From assembly GCF_003584015.1 (NCBI RefSeq), contig NZ_QXFM01000142.1:1-64000 (forward strand): a stretch of 64,000 nucleotides of DNA. The letters are read 5' to 3'. Positions within the stretch are counted from its first letter, which is position 1; each line of letters begins with the position of its first letter. This document shows, piece by piece, positions 18,654 through 26,500 of the stretch. The translations under genes and the position numbers were made by a program. This stretch comes from Aurantiacibacter xanthus. Its GTDB lineage: Bacteria > Pseudomonadota > Alphaproteobacteria > Sphingomonadales > Sphingomonadaceae. The notes beneath the pieces were generated by a model. That model worked only from the letters and a program-made list of their open reading frames with translations, was not told the DNA's origin and searched no databases.

Positions 18654-19261
18654 CCAGCCAGGCTCGCAGCTTCTCGGGCCAGAGCCTCGATCTCGGCGGG
18701 GGTGGCGCCCTTGGGGACGACCCAGCTGCCACCCACGCACAAGACCCGCTCGATGGCGAGCCAGTCGGGCGCGGTCTTGGCCGAGATGCCCCCGGTGGGG
18801 CAGAACCTGCACTGGCCGAACACGGCGGTGAGCGCCTTCAGCGCCGGGATGCCGCCATTGGCCTCGGCGGGGAAGAACTTGAAGTGGGTGAAGCCGAGGT
18901 CCAGCCCCGTCATCAGCTCACTCGGCGTCGCGATGCCGGGGAGATAGGGCACGCCGGAGCGCTTCACCGCCTGCCCGAGGGCCTCGGTAAGGCCGGGCGA
19001 AACGATGAACTCGGCGCCTGCGGCAAGCGCGGCATCGAGCTGGTCCTTGTTGGTCACCGTACCCGCGCCGACGACCGCGCCGGGCACGAGGTTCATGCGC
19101 GTGATCGCCTCCAGCGCATCGGGGGTGCGCAGGGTCACTTCGAGCACCTTGAGGCCGCCGGCCACCAGCGCTTCGGCGATGGGGCGGGCCTGATGGATGT
19201 CATCGATCACCAGAACGGGGATGACTGGCGCCATGCGCATGATGGTTTCGATTTGGCTCAT
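18650..19261 (-). CDS. eda: 2-dehydro-3-deoxy-phosphogluconate (KDPG) aldolase
   Basis: 203 residues. It cleaves KDPG to pyruvate and glyceraldehyde 3-phosphate in the Entner-Doudoroff pathway. The Schiff-base lysine lies in GFTHFKFFPAEANGG, and the catalytic glutamate in LKVLEVTLRTPDALEAI. AGTVTNKDQLDAALAAGAEF is also a family signature. The start at 19261 overlaps the glk stop, and the stop overlaps the ppc start by ATGA. Confidence 0.95.
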   Translation of the reverse strand: MSQIETIMRMAPVIPVLVIDDIHQARPIAEALVAGGLKVLEVTLRTPDALEAITRMNLVPGAVVGAGTVTNKDQLDAALAAGAEFIVSPGLTEALGQAVKRSGVPYLPGIATPSELMTGLDLGFTHFKFFPAEANGGIPALKALTAVFGQCRFCPTGGISAKTAPDWLAIERVLCVGGSWVVPKGATPAEIEALAREAASLAG

Positions 19262-20232
19262 GAGAGGTCTCCGTGGCGCTGAAGGAAGGCGGCAGCTGCG
19301 CCGAACAGGCCGGGTTGAGGATGGGTGATGAGTTTGACGGGCAGCGCCGCCATCAGGCTTTCGAAGCGGCCCTTGGCGCGAAATCTCTCGGCAAAGCCCG
19401 AGCGTGGCAGATGGTCGCGCAGGCGATAGCCGAGCCCGCCCGCGATCACGACGCCGCTGGCACCCTGCCATAGCGCCGCATCGCCCGCGACCGCGCCCAG
19501 CGAGAGGCAGAACCGATCGATGGCGGCTTCGGCAAGGCTGTCGCGGTGTTCCATGCCGGCGGTCCAGATCGTGACGTCGTCCTGCTCGGCAAGCGCGCGG
19601 CCTTCCATCGCGGCGAGCGTCGCGTAGATGTCGACGATGCCGGGGCCCGACACCACCCGCTCGACCGAGACGCGGCGGTGACGCTTGCGCAGCCGGGCGA
19701 CAAGCGTGTCTTCTATGGCATCGAGCGGGGCGAAGTCGGCGTGGCCGCCTTCAGTCGCCTGCACATGGGTATGGCCCGATCCGTCACGGTAAAGGTGCGC
19801 CACGCCGAGCCCGGTGCCCGGCCCGAGCACGCTCAGCGTGCCGCTGGTGGGCAGGGGCCCCTCCGGCCCGGCGAGATGGAGGAACTGATCCTCCGGCGCG
19901 CGGGCGACGGCATGGGCCACGGCCTCGAAATCGTTGACCAGTACATAGTTGTCGACGTCGAGTTTCTCGCGCACCAGCGCGGGGCGGATGATCCACGGGT
20001 TGTTGGTGAAGCGGATCACCTCGCCTTGCACCGGACCGGCAATGGCGATGGCCACGTTGCGCGGCAGCGTGCCACCCATCCGGTGGCGGAAGTCTTCCCA
20101 GGCGGTCTGGAAGCTGGCGTGATCCTCGGTATGGAGCGTGACCGGCTCTTCGAGCGTGATGGTGCCGCCCGCGCCGCTGGCGAGGGCGAAACGGGCGTGG
20201 GTTCCGCCGATGTCTACTGCAACGAGATCCAT
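19258..20232 (-). CDS. glk: Glucokinase
   Basis: 324 residues. It phosphorylates glucose to glucose 6-phosphate with ATP. The N terminus [20 protein letters not shown] is the ROK/Glk phosphate-binding motif. The middle contains LSVLGPGTGLGVAHL and ATEGGHADFAP, and the C-terminal part GVVIAGGLGYRL. It overlaps eda by 4 bp and abuts edd, so it is translationally coupled in the operon. Confidence 0.95.
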   Translation of the reverse strand: MDLVAVDIGGTHARFALASGAGGTITLEEPVTLHTEDHASFQTAWEDFRHRMGGTLPRNVAIAIAGPVQGEVIRFTNNPWIIRPALVREKLDVDNYVLVNDFEAVAHAVARAPEDQFLHLAGPEGPLPTSGTLSVLGPGTGLGVAHLYRDGSGHTHVQATEGGHADFAPLDAIEDTLVARLRKRHRRVSVERVVSGPGIVDIYATLAAMEGRALAEQDDVTIWTAGMEHRDSLAEAAIDRFCLSLGAVAGDAALWQGASGVVIAGGLGYRLRDHLPRSGFAERFRAKGRFESLMAALPVKLITHPQPGLFGAAAAFLQRHGDLS

Positions 20233-22031
20233 TACAGGCCTGCCGCAGCCAGCATCGGCGACGCTCCCTTTTCGGCCTCGTCGGCCAGCAGGCGATACAT
20301 CGCGAACAGCTCGCGCCCGGTGCCGTCTTCGGGTTCAGGGTCAGGAGCCGGGGTGCGGGTGGAGAGATCGGCAGTGGTCGAAAGTTCGCCCGTCACCGCA
20401 CACACCTTCACCACATCCCCATCACGCAGCAGGCTGAGCGGGCCGCCGCCCAGTGCCTCGGGCGAACAGTGGATCGCGCTCGGCACCTTGCCCGAGGCGC
20501 CGGACATGCGCCCGTCCGTCACCAGCGCGACCTTGTAGCCGCGATCCTGCAACACGCCCAGGGGCGGGGTCAGCTTGTGCAGTTCCGGCATCCCGTTGGC
20601 GCGCGGCCCCTGGAAGCGGACCACGACCACCACGTCGCGGTCCAGTTCGCCCGCCTTGAAGGCCTCGGCCACGGCGGATTGGGTCTGGAACACGCGGCAC
20701 GGGGCTTCAATGGTGTAGCGCGAGGGATCGACCGCGCTCGACTTGAAACAGGCGCGGCCCAGATTGCCCGCCACCAGCCGCATGCCGCCATCGGGCAGGA
20801 AGGGCTCGGTGGCCGGACGCAGCATCTCGGTGTCGCCCGAGGGGCCGGGATCGCGCCAGGCGAGCGTCTCGTCGTCGAGCCACGGCTCCTCGCCATAGGT
20901 CGCCATGTCGTCAGCGCCCGAGGCGAGTACGTCGGCGTGGGCAAGCCCGGCGCTGAGCAGCTCGCGGATTACGTAGCCCATGCCGCCAGCTTCGTGGAAG
21001 TGGTTCACGTCGCCCGAGCCATTGGGATAGACCCGCGCCACCAGCGGCACGACGCTGGAGAGTTCGGCAAGGTCGCTCCAGTCGATCACCACGCCTGCCG
21101 CGCGGGCGAAGGCGGGGATGTGGATCGCGTGGTTGGTCGAGCCGCCGGTGGCGAGCAGGCCGATGGCGGCGTTCACCACCGCCTTCTCGTCAACGCAGTG
21201 GCCGAGCGGGCGGGCCTTGGCCCTGGCGAGTTCAGTCACCCGGTGGATTGCCGCGCGGTCGAGTTGCTGGCGCAGCTTGCTGCCGGGGCGCACGAAGGCC
21301 GCGCCGGGAATGTGCAGGCCCATCATCTCCATCATCATCTGGTTGGAGTTGGCGGTGCCGAAAAAGGTGCAGGTGCCGGGGCTGTGGTAGGAGCCCAGTT
21401 CGCTGTCGAGCAGCTCGGCGCGACTGGCCTTGCCCTCGGCGTAGAGCTGGCGCACGCGCTGCTTCTCCTTGTTGGAGACGCCGCTCGGCATCGGGCCCGA
21501 GGGCACGAACAGCGCGGGCAGGTGGCCGAAGCGCAGTGCGCCCATCAGGAGGCCGGGCACGATCTTGTCGCAGATGCCGAGCAGCACCATGCCGTCGTAC
21601 ATCGCGTGGCTGAGCGCGATACCGGTCGCCTGCGCAATAGTGTCGCGGCTGAACAGCGACAGTTCCATGCCCGCTTCGCCCTGCGTCACGCCGTCGCACA
21701 TGGCCGGGGTGCCGCCCGCGACCTGCGCCGTGGCACCGGCCTCGCGGGCGTAAACCTTCAGCCGCTCAGGATAGCGATAATAGGGCGCGTGGGCGCTGAG
21801 CATGTCGTTATAGGCGGAGACGACGGCGATGTTGGGCCCGGCGTTGGTCTTGAGTGCTTCCTGATCCTGCTCGGCCCCGGCGAAGGCGTGGGCGAGGTTG
21901 GAGCAGGAGACCATGGTGCGGTCCTGTGCCTTGCCGCCTTCGCGCTCGATCAGCGCGAGATAGGCCTCGCGGGTGGGCTTCGAGCGCTCGATAATGCGCT
22001 GGGTGACGGTGGTGATGGTGGGATGGGTCAT
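20232..22031 (-). CDS. edd: 6-phosphogluconate dehydratase
   Basis: 599 residues from the ATG at 22031. Edd dehydrates 6-phosphogluconate to KDPG and belongs to the IlvD/Edd [4Fe-4S] dehydratases. Recognisable segments are [73 protein letters not shown] (cluster cysteine), [13 protein letters not shown] and [18 protein letters not shown]. It meets glk at 20232. The 249 bp back to zwf are filled by a large inverted repeat. Confidence 0.96.
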   Translation of the reverse strand: MTHPTITTVTQRIIERSKPTREAYLALIEREGGKAQDRTMVSCSNLAHAFAGAEQDQEALKTNAGPNIAVVSAYNDMLSAHAPYYRYPERLKVYAREAGATAQVAGGTPAMCDGVTQGEAGMELSLFSRDTIAQATGIALSHAMYDGMVLLGICDKIVPGLLMGALRFGHLPALFVPSGPMPSGVSNKEKQRVRQLYAEGKASRAELLDSELGSYHSPGTCTFFGTANSNQMMMEMMGLHIPGAAFVRPGSKLRQQLDRAAIHRVTELARAKARPLGHCVDEKAVVNAAIGLLATGGSTNHAIHIPAFARAAGVVIDWSDLAELSSVVPLVARVYPNGSGDVNHFHEAGGMGYVIRELLSAGLAHADVLASGADDMATYGEEPWLDDETLAWRDPGPSGDTEMLRPATEPFLPDGGMRLVAGNLGRACFKSSAVDPSRYTIEAPCRVFQTQSAVAEAFKAGELDRDVVVVVRFQGPRANGMPELHKLTPPLGVLQDRGYKVALVTDGRMSGASGKVPSAIHCSPEALGGGPLSLLRDGDVVKVCAVTGELSTTADLSTRTPAPDPEPEDGTGRELFAMYRLLADEAEKGASPMLAAAGL

Positions 22032-22033
22032 TA

Positions 22034-22269
22034 TAGGCTCACAGAGGCATTGGGGCACAGAGGGGAAATTTCATGCGCTCGCAGAGGCGCGGAGACGCAG
22101 AGGATCTGCACCGCGCCGGAGGCGCTATCAACGAAACGGGTTTTGCGATTCAGACGGCAGCTTGATATCTGAGAGCGGCTGCGCCGCAGGACTATCTCCT
22201 CTGCGCCTCCGCGCCTCTGCGAGCGCAAGGGATCACAGCGCAAAACCCTCTGTGCTCCAGTGGCCCTAT
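22034..22269. repeat. Large imperfect inverted repeat between zwf and edd
   Basis: Inner arms of 30 bp lie at 22075-22104 and 22197-22226; they differ at one position and centre on GCGCTCGCAGAGGCGCGGAG. Outer arms are weaker: GGGGCACAGAGGG near 22053-22065 pairs with CCCTCTGTGCTCC near 22246-22258. Transcribed inside the operon, it would form a long stem that could stabilise, process or attenuate the message between zwf and edd. No coding frame in the gap is convincing. Confidence 0.75.
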
Positions 22270-22280
22270 GAGCGCAAAAC

Positions 22281-23711
22281 CTACTCATGCCAGCTCGACC
22301 CGTCGCGCTCGATCAGGGCGATGGCGGCGGAGGGGCCCCAGCTGCCCGCGCCGTAGGTCTTCGGCTTGAGGTCTTCCTCGGCCCAGGTCTGACGGATCGA
22401 ATCGATCCAGCTCCACTGCGCCTCGACCTCGTCGCGGCGCACGAACAGCGTCTGATCGCCCTTGACCAGATCGAGCAGCAGCCGCTCGTAAGCGATGCGC
22501 TTTTCCTTGCCCGAGAAGGCATCGGGCATGGCGATGTTGAGCGGCACTTCGCGCAGGGCAATGCCCTCCTGCTCGATACCCGGAACCTTGGCCATCACCG
22601 AGAGGGTGATGTTTTCTTCCGGCTGGATGCCGATCACCATGCGGTTGGACTTCACCTTCGCGCCGGGGAAGATCGAATGCGGGATCTCGCGGAACTGCAC
22701 CACGATCTCGGTCACGCGGCGCTGCATGCGCTTGCCGGTGCGCAGGTAGAACGGGGTGCCGTGCCAGCGCCAGTTGTCGATATGCGCCTTGAGCGCAACG
22801 AAGGTCTCGGTGTCGCTGTCGCGGCCCAGTTCCTCATCATAGCCGGGCACGATCTCGCCCACGCTGGCACCGCCGCGATACTGCCCGGTGACGCTTTCGC
22901 CCGGACTGATCTTGCGCAGCGCGCGCAGCACCTTCACCTTTTCGTCGCGCACGGCGCTGGCGTCGAAATGGGTCGGCGGCTCCATTGCGAACAGCGCGAG
23001 CAGTTGAAGCATGTGGTTCTGCACCATGTCGCGCAGCGCGCCCGCGTCGTCATAGAAGTCGACCCGGCTTTCGAGGCCGACCGTCTCGGCGACGGTGATC
23101 TGCACATGCTCGATCAGCCGCGCGTTCCACAGCGGCTCGAACAGGATATTGGCAAAGCGCAGCGCGATCAGGTTCTGCACCGTCTCCTTGCCGAGATAGT
23201 GGTCGATGCGGAAGATCCGGTCTTCGCTGAAGGCCGAGGCGACCGCATCGTTGATCTCGCGCGAGGTGGCAAGATCGGTGCCGAGCGGCTTTTCGAGACA
23301 GATACGGGTGTTTTCGCCCGCCAGCCCATGCGCCGCCAGCCCCTCGATGGTGGGCTTGAACAGGCTCGGCGCGGTCGAGAGGAAGATCGCCACCTGCCGG
23401 TCCTTGCCGACTTTCTCCGCCAGATCGGCGTAGTTCTCGGGCGTCGTCACGTCGAGCGGCTGATAGTGCAGGCAGTTGAGGAAATCGGCCAGCGGGCCGC
23501 GCCGCTCGGCGGGGAGGTGTTTCTCCAGCGCGGCGCGGGCGAAGTTGCGAAACTCGATATCGCTCATGTCCGAGCGCGCCGTGCCGACGATGTTCAGATC
23601 TTCGGGGAGCAGACCATCGGCATGCAATGCCGCAAGGCTCGGCAACAGCATCCGCTGCGACAGATCGCCAGTGGCACCAAAAAGAACAAGCGTGTCAGCC
23701 CTAACGGTCAT
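22281..23711 (-). CDS. zwf: Glucose-6-phosphate 1-dehydrogenase
   Basis: 476 residues from the ATG at 23711. It oxidises glucose 6-phosphate to 6-phosphogluconolactone with NAD(P)+. The nucleotide-binding start LVLFGATGDLSQRMLLPSL and the active-site motif RIDHYLGKETVQNLIALRFA are present. It is the first gene of the Entner-Doudoroff operon. No pgl (lactonase) is found in the operon. A perfect 16-bp palindrome just upstream is a likely operator. Confidence 0.96.
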   Translation of the reverse strand: MTVRADTLVLFGATGDLSQRMLLPSLAALHADGLLPEDLNIVGTARSDMSDIEFRNFARAALEKHLPAERRGPLADFLNCLHYQPLDVTTPENYADLAEKVGKDRQVAIFLSTAPSLFKPTIEGLAAHGLAGENTRICLEKPLGTDLATSREINDAVASAFSEDRIFRIDHYLGKETVQNLIALRFANILFEPLWNARLIEHVQITVAETVGLESRVDFYDDAGALRDMVQNHMLQLLALFAMEPPTHFDASAVRDEKVKVLRALRKISPGESVTGQYRGGASVGEIVPGYDEELGRDSDTETFVALKAHIDNWRWHGTPFYLRTGKRMQRRVTEIVVQFREIPHSIFPGAKVKSNRMVIGIQPEENITLSVMAKVPGIEQEGIALREVPLNIAMPDAFSGKEKRIAYERLLLDLVKGDQTLFVRRDEVEAQWSWIDSIRQTWAEEDLKPKTYGAGSWGPSAAIALIERDGSSWHE

Positions 23712-23721
23712 AAATCCCCTG

Positions 23722-23748
23722 TTGAGAACGTTCTCAATGTTCGCGAAC
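23722..23748. promoter_or_regulatory. Candidate operator upstream of zwf
   Basis: TTGAGAACGTTCTCAA at 23722-23737 is a perfect 16-bp palindrome, and GTTCGCGAAC at 23739-23748 is a second perfect 10-bp palindrome. They lie 11-37 bp upstream of the zwf ATG. A central CG with symmetric half-sites is typical of LacI-family operators, so a sugar-responsive repressor is a reasonable inference. No regulator gene is adjacent. Confidence 0.65.
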
Positions 23749-23790
23749 GGCATATGCAATAGTGCTGCGTCGCACAATGGCAGGCAAGCT

Positions 23791-24594
23791 CTAGCCGGAG
23801 ATTTCTTTCACCGCCACCTCACTGAAGTCAAATTGTGAGGGGCCGAACACGGTCATGAAGCTGACATCCGCCGCGTCCCGTCCGACGCCGATCTTGGCGG
23901 TCTGCGCCGGTTCGGCCATTCCGGTCGCGTCGACCAGTTGCCAGGTGCCGCCCTGCGGGGTGTCCGGGTCAGCCAGGAACACCTCGGCGATGGCGTGAAA
24001 GTCCGGCGGGGTGACGCCCGGCGCAAAGCAGCTGACATAGCGCGCCGGGATCGCCGCCGCGCGGGCCAGCGACACCAGCACATGGGCGAAGTCGCGGCAG
24101 ATGCCGGCCTTCGCGTCGATCGTATCGAGCGCGGTGGTCGAAGCGTTCGACGCGCCGGGGGTATAGGCGATATTCTGCGCCACCCAGTCTCGCATCGCGG
24201 CGATCTTGGCACCGCCTTCAAGCCCGGCAAATTCGCTGCCGACAAGATTGAACAGGCTGGAGGCCTGGCAATAGCGCGAATCGAACAGGTATTTGACCGC
24301 TTCGCCCGGCAGCAGCCGCGGCGGCACCCGACCCATCAGGTCCAGTTCGCCGATCTGGCGCATCACTTCGACCGTGGCGGTATAGTCGACCCGGCACTGA
24401 CCCTCGGCGTGAATCCAGAAGCGGTCGCCGATATTGTCCTGCGCGGGCACGCGGGCGGTGTGCATCGCCTTGGGAATCCAGGTGTCCGCAGCCAGCAGTT
24501 GCTGTTCGGGCAGGGCGGCTGCCTCGAACTGTAACAGCACGTCGGTCGGCTGCCAGAGGGTGAAGCCGAAATGGGCGGAAATCGACAGCGGCAT
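23791..24594 (-). CDS. Transglutaminase-like cysteine protease family protein
   Basis: 267 residues, cytoplasmic by lack of a signal. The transglutaminase-like catalytic triad is visible: Cys in DAKAGICRDFAHVLVSLARA, His in DFHAIAEVFL, and Asp in WQLVDATGMAEP. An N-terminal beta domain (about 1-110) precedes the core, as in the bacterial 'transglutaminase-like domain' family. The substrate is unknown. It lies 20-odd bp upstream of the YjbQ stop region on the same strand, with its own start. Confidence 0.85.
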   Translation of the reverse strand: MPLSISAHFGFTLWQPTDVLLQFEAAALPEQQLLAADTWIPKAMHTARVPAQDNIGDRFWIHAEGQCRVDYTATVEVMRQIGELDLMGRVPPRLLPGEAVKYLFDSRYCQASSLFNLVGSEFAGLEGGAKIAAMRDWVAQNIAYTPGASNASTTALDTIDAKAGICRDFAHVLVSLARAAAIPARYVSCFAPGVTPPDFHAIAEVFLADPDTPQGGTWQLVDATGMAEPAQTAKIGVGRDAADVSFMTVFGPSQFDFSEVAVKEISG

Positions 24595-24669
24595 GGGCTC
24601 GGGAGACTTTCGCGAAAGAGGGGCGGGACGGGCGCTCTGAATGCTTACGGCCAGCCTTGTGCGAAGTTC

Positions 24670-25086
24670 CTAGTCGCCAATGACATGGGCCACGATTTCG
24701 CGCCTGTGCGGGCGGGCGCGGTGCTCGGCAAGGAAAATCCCCTGCCACGTTCCCAGCAACAGGCGACCCTCGCCAACCGGCACCGACAGCGAGGCCCCGG
24801 TCAGCACCGAGCGCAGGTGTGCGGGCATGTCGTCCGGTCCTTCGTCGTCGTGCTCGTAGTGCGGGCCTTCGGGCGCAATTCGCTCCAACCAGCGCAGGGT
24901 GTCGCGCGGGACGGCGCTGGCGGCGTTCTCGTTGATCAGCAGGCTGGCCGAGGTGTGGCGGCACAGCAGCGTGACGAGGCCGGTCTCGATATCGGTCTGG
25001 TCGAGCCAGTCGGCCACCTCGCGGGTGATCTCGACAAGGCCCTTGCCGTGGGTGGGAATGGTGAAGCGGGTCTGGTGCTGTCGCAT
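24670..25086 (-). CDS. yjbQ: YjbQ/UPF0047 family protein
   Basis: 138 residues, matching the UPF0047 fold. LVTLLCRHTSASLLINENA and a second conserved part near YEHDDEGPDDMPAHLRSVLT are visible, as is the family's GTWQGIFLAEHRARPHRREI end. Members are called secondary thiamine-phosphate synthase because of activity seen in E. coli yjbQ mutants; the true role is uncertain. It is divergent from the DUF6152 gene. Confidence 0.88.
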   Translation of the reverse strand: MRQHQTRFTIPTHGKGLVEITREVADWLDQTDIETGLVTLLCRHTSASLLINENAASAVPRDTLRWLERIAPEGPHYEHDDEGPDDMPAHLRSVLTGASLSVPVGEGRLLLGTWQGIFLAEHRARPHRREIVAHVIGD

Positions 25087-25162
25087 ACCGCCGGTTTAGA
25101 GCGGGAGTCTCTTGCGTGACAAAGTCAAAAATGCTTAATCGTTACTCACGAGAGGTAATTTG

Positions 25163-25555
25163 ATGAGCAGACTTTTTCTCGCACCCCTGGCGCTTGCGAC
25201 GGTGCTGACCGCCACGCTCGCCAGTGCGCACCATTCTTTCGCGGTGTTCTTCGACGACAAGCAGGAAGTGACCCTGCGCGGCACCGTCACCATGTTCCGC
25301 TTCACCAATCCGCACGGCACGCTCGCTTTCGACGTGACGGGGCCGGACGGTCAGGTTCAGCACTGGCGCGCGGAAACCAACGCCCCCTCGGTCTTGCAGC
25401 GACGCGGGTGGACCCGGTCGAGCGTGCGGCCGGGGCAGGTGATCACGATCAAGGGCTGGCGCGCGCGCGATGGCAGCCGCTACATCCGCATGGGCGAAGT
25501 GCGCGATGCCGATGGCAAGCTGGTGGGGGGCCGGTTTGGCACCAACGATGACTAA
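25163..25555 (+). CDS. DUF6152 exported protein
   Basis: 130 residues from the ATG at 25163. A signal peptide (LAPLALATVLTATLASA) precedes HHSFAVFFD, the usual mature N terminus of DUF6152 proteins. The rest is a small beta-rich fold (EVTLRGTVTMFRFTNPHGTL). Function is unknown. The stop overlaps the next gene's start (ATGACTAA), so the two are coupled. Confidence 0.8.
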   Translation: MSRLFLAPLALATVLTATLASAHHSFAVFFDDKQEVTLRGTVTMFRFTNPHGTLAFDVTGPDGQVQHWRAETNAPSVLQRRGWTRSSVRPGQVITIKGWRARDGSRYIRMGEVRDADGKLVGGRFGTNDD

Positions 25556-26297
25556 GCGCTCGCGCTGGCTCGCAATCGCGCCGCTGGCGCTGGTCGCCGC
25601 CGCCCCTGCCGTGGCGGAGGATGCGCCGAACTTCGAAGGGTTCTGGGGCCTGTCGTGGTCGGCTGGCGAACCCGATGCCGGCATGGTCGCGGCCTTGCCG
25701 CCCAACACCGTGGTGATCGACGATACCGGGGCGGCCGAGTTTCCGAGCGGTGAATTCGGCGGCCTGATCCTCACGCCCGAAGCGAAGGCCCATGCCGAGA
25801 CCTGGCGCAGCGAGGATGACATGACGCTCGACCGCGTGTGCCTGCCGCCGAGCATCGTCTATGCGGTGCAGGGGCCGTTCCCGTTCGAGGTGCATCAGAC
25901 GCCCGAACTGATCGTGTTCCAGTACGAGTATTTCGACCAGACCCGGCTCATCTTCATGGATGGACGCTCTGCACCCGAAGGCCTGCCGCATTCGAAGATG
26001 GGCTTTTCGGTCGGGCACTGGGAAGGGCGGGATCTGGTGATCGAGACCGATCATATTGCCGCCAGCACCATCACCAACAACGGGCTCGACCATACCGACG
26101 ATATCAGGATGGTCGAACGCTATCGGTTGAGCGAGGACGGCTCCAGACTGCTGGCGACGCAGTGGTTCTCCGACCCGGCTGCGATCGAGAACAACGGCGC
26201 GCGCTGGATCGTCTGGGAAAAGCGCGAGGGCGAGCACATTTACCCTTACGAGTGCGATCCGACCTTTGCGCTGGAATATGGCGCGGTGAAGGAATAG
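25548..26297 (+). CDS. Exported protein of unknown function paired with DUF6152
   Basis: 249 residues from the ATG at 25548, which overlaps the preceding stop. A signal peptide runs to about residue 23 (LAIAPLALVAAAPAVAEDAP). The mature part starts NFEGFWGLSW and has CLPPSIVYAVQGPFPFEV and LVIETDHIAASTITNNGLDH, which recur in sphingomonad and steroid-degrader exported proteins found next to DUF6152 genes. No enzyme motif is evident. Confidence 0.7.
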   Translation: MTKRSRWLAIAPLALVAAAPAVAEDAPNFEGFWGLSWSAGEPDAGMVAALPPNTVVIDDTGAAEFPSGEFGGLILTPEAKAHAETWRSEDDMTLDRVCLPPSIVYAVQGPFPFEVHQTPELIVFQYEYFDQTRLIFMDGRSAPEGLPHSKMGFSVGHWEGRDLVIETDHIAASTITNNGLDHTDDIRMVERYRLSEDGSRLLATQWFSDPAAIENNGARWIVWEKREGEHIYPYECDPTFALEYGAVKE

Positions 26298-26343
26298 CTC
26301 GGGAGCCGTCCCCTCACCACGAACGGGCATGGTTGGGCCTGCC

Positions 26344-26500
26344 GAGTTAGAGCGCGATGACATAGCATTGTCTCGCAATGCCCTTCCCCTGTGGGGAAGG
26401 GTTGGGATGGGGGTTCCCGTCAGCGTCGAGCCCCCACCCCCAGCCCCTCCCCAAGGGGAGGGGAGGAAGGGGGATCAGGCTAATGTCATCAGGCTCTAGA
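26344..26500. repeat. GC-rich palindromic intergenic repeat, copy 3 of family A
   Basis: The element begins TTAGAGCGCGATGACATAGC and ends AATGTCATCAGGCTCTAG, so its ends form an inverted repeat. Inside, CCCTTCCCCTGTGGGGAAGGG and CCCCTCCCCAAGGGGAGGGG stem-loops flank the GGGTTCC...GCCCCCACCCC core. It matches copy 1 (382-535) over its full length and lies between convergent genes. Confidence 0.78.

Noticed and set aside
15867-18947. 1026-codon plus-strand frame opposite the PEPC-like gene
   Set aside because: Composition (Arg/Gly/Val-rich, no motifs) is that of an antisense shadow; the minus strand has the TAHPT motif and operon overlaps.
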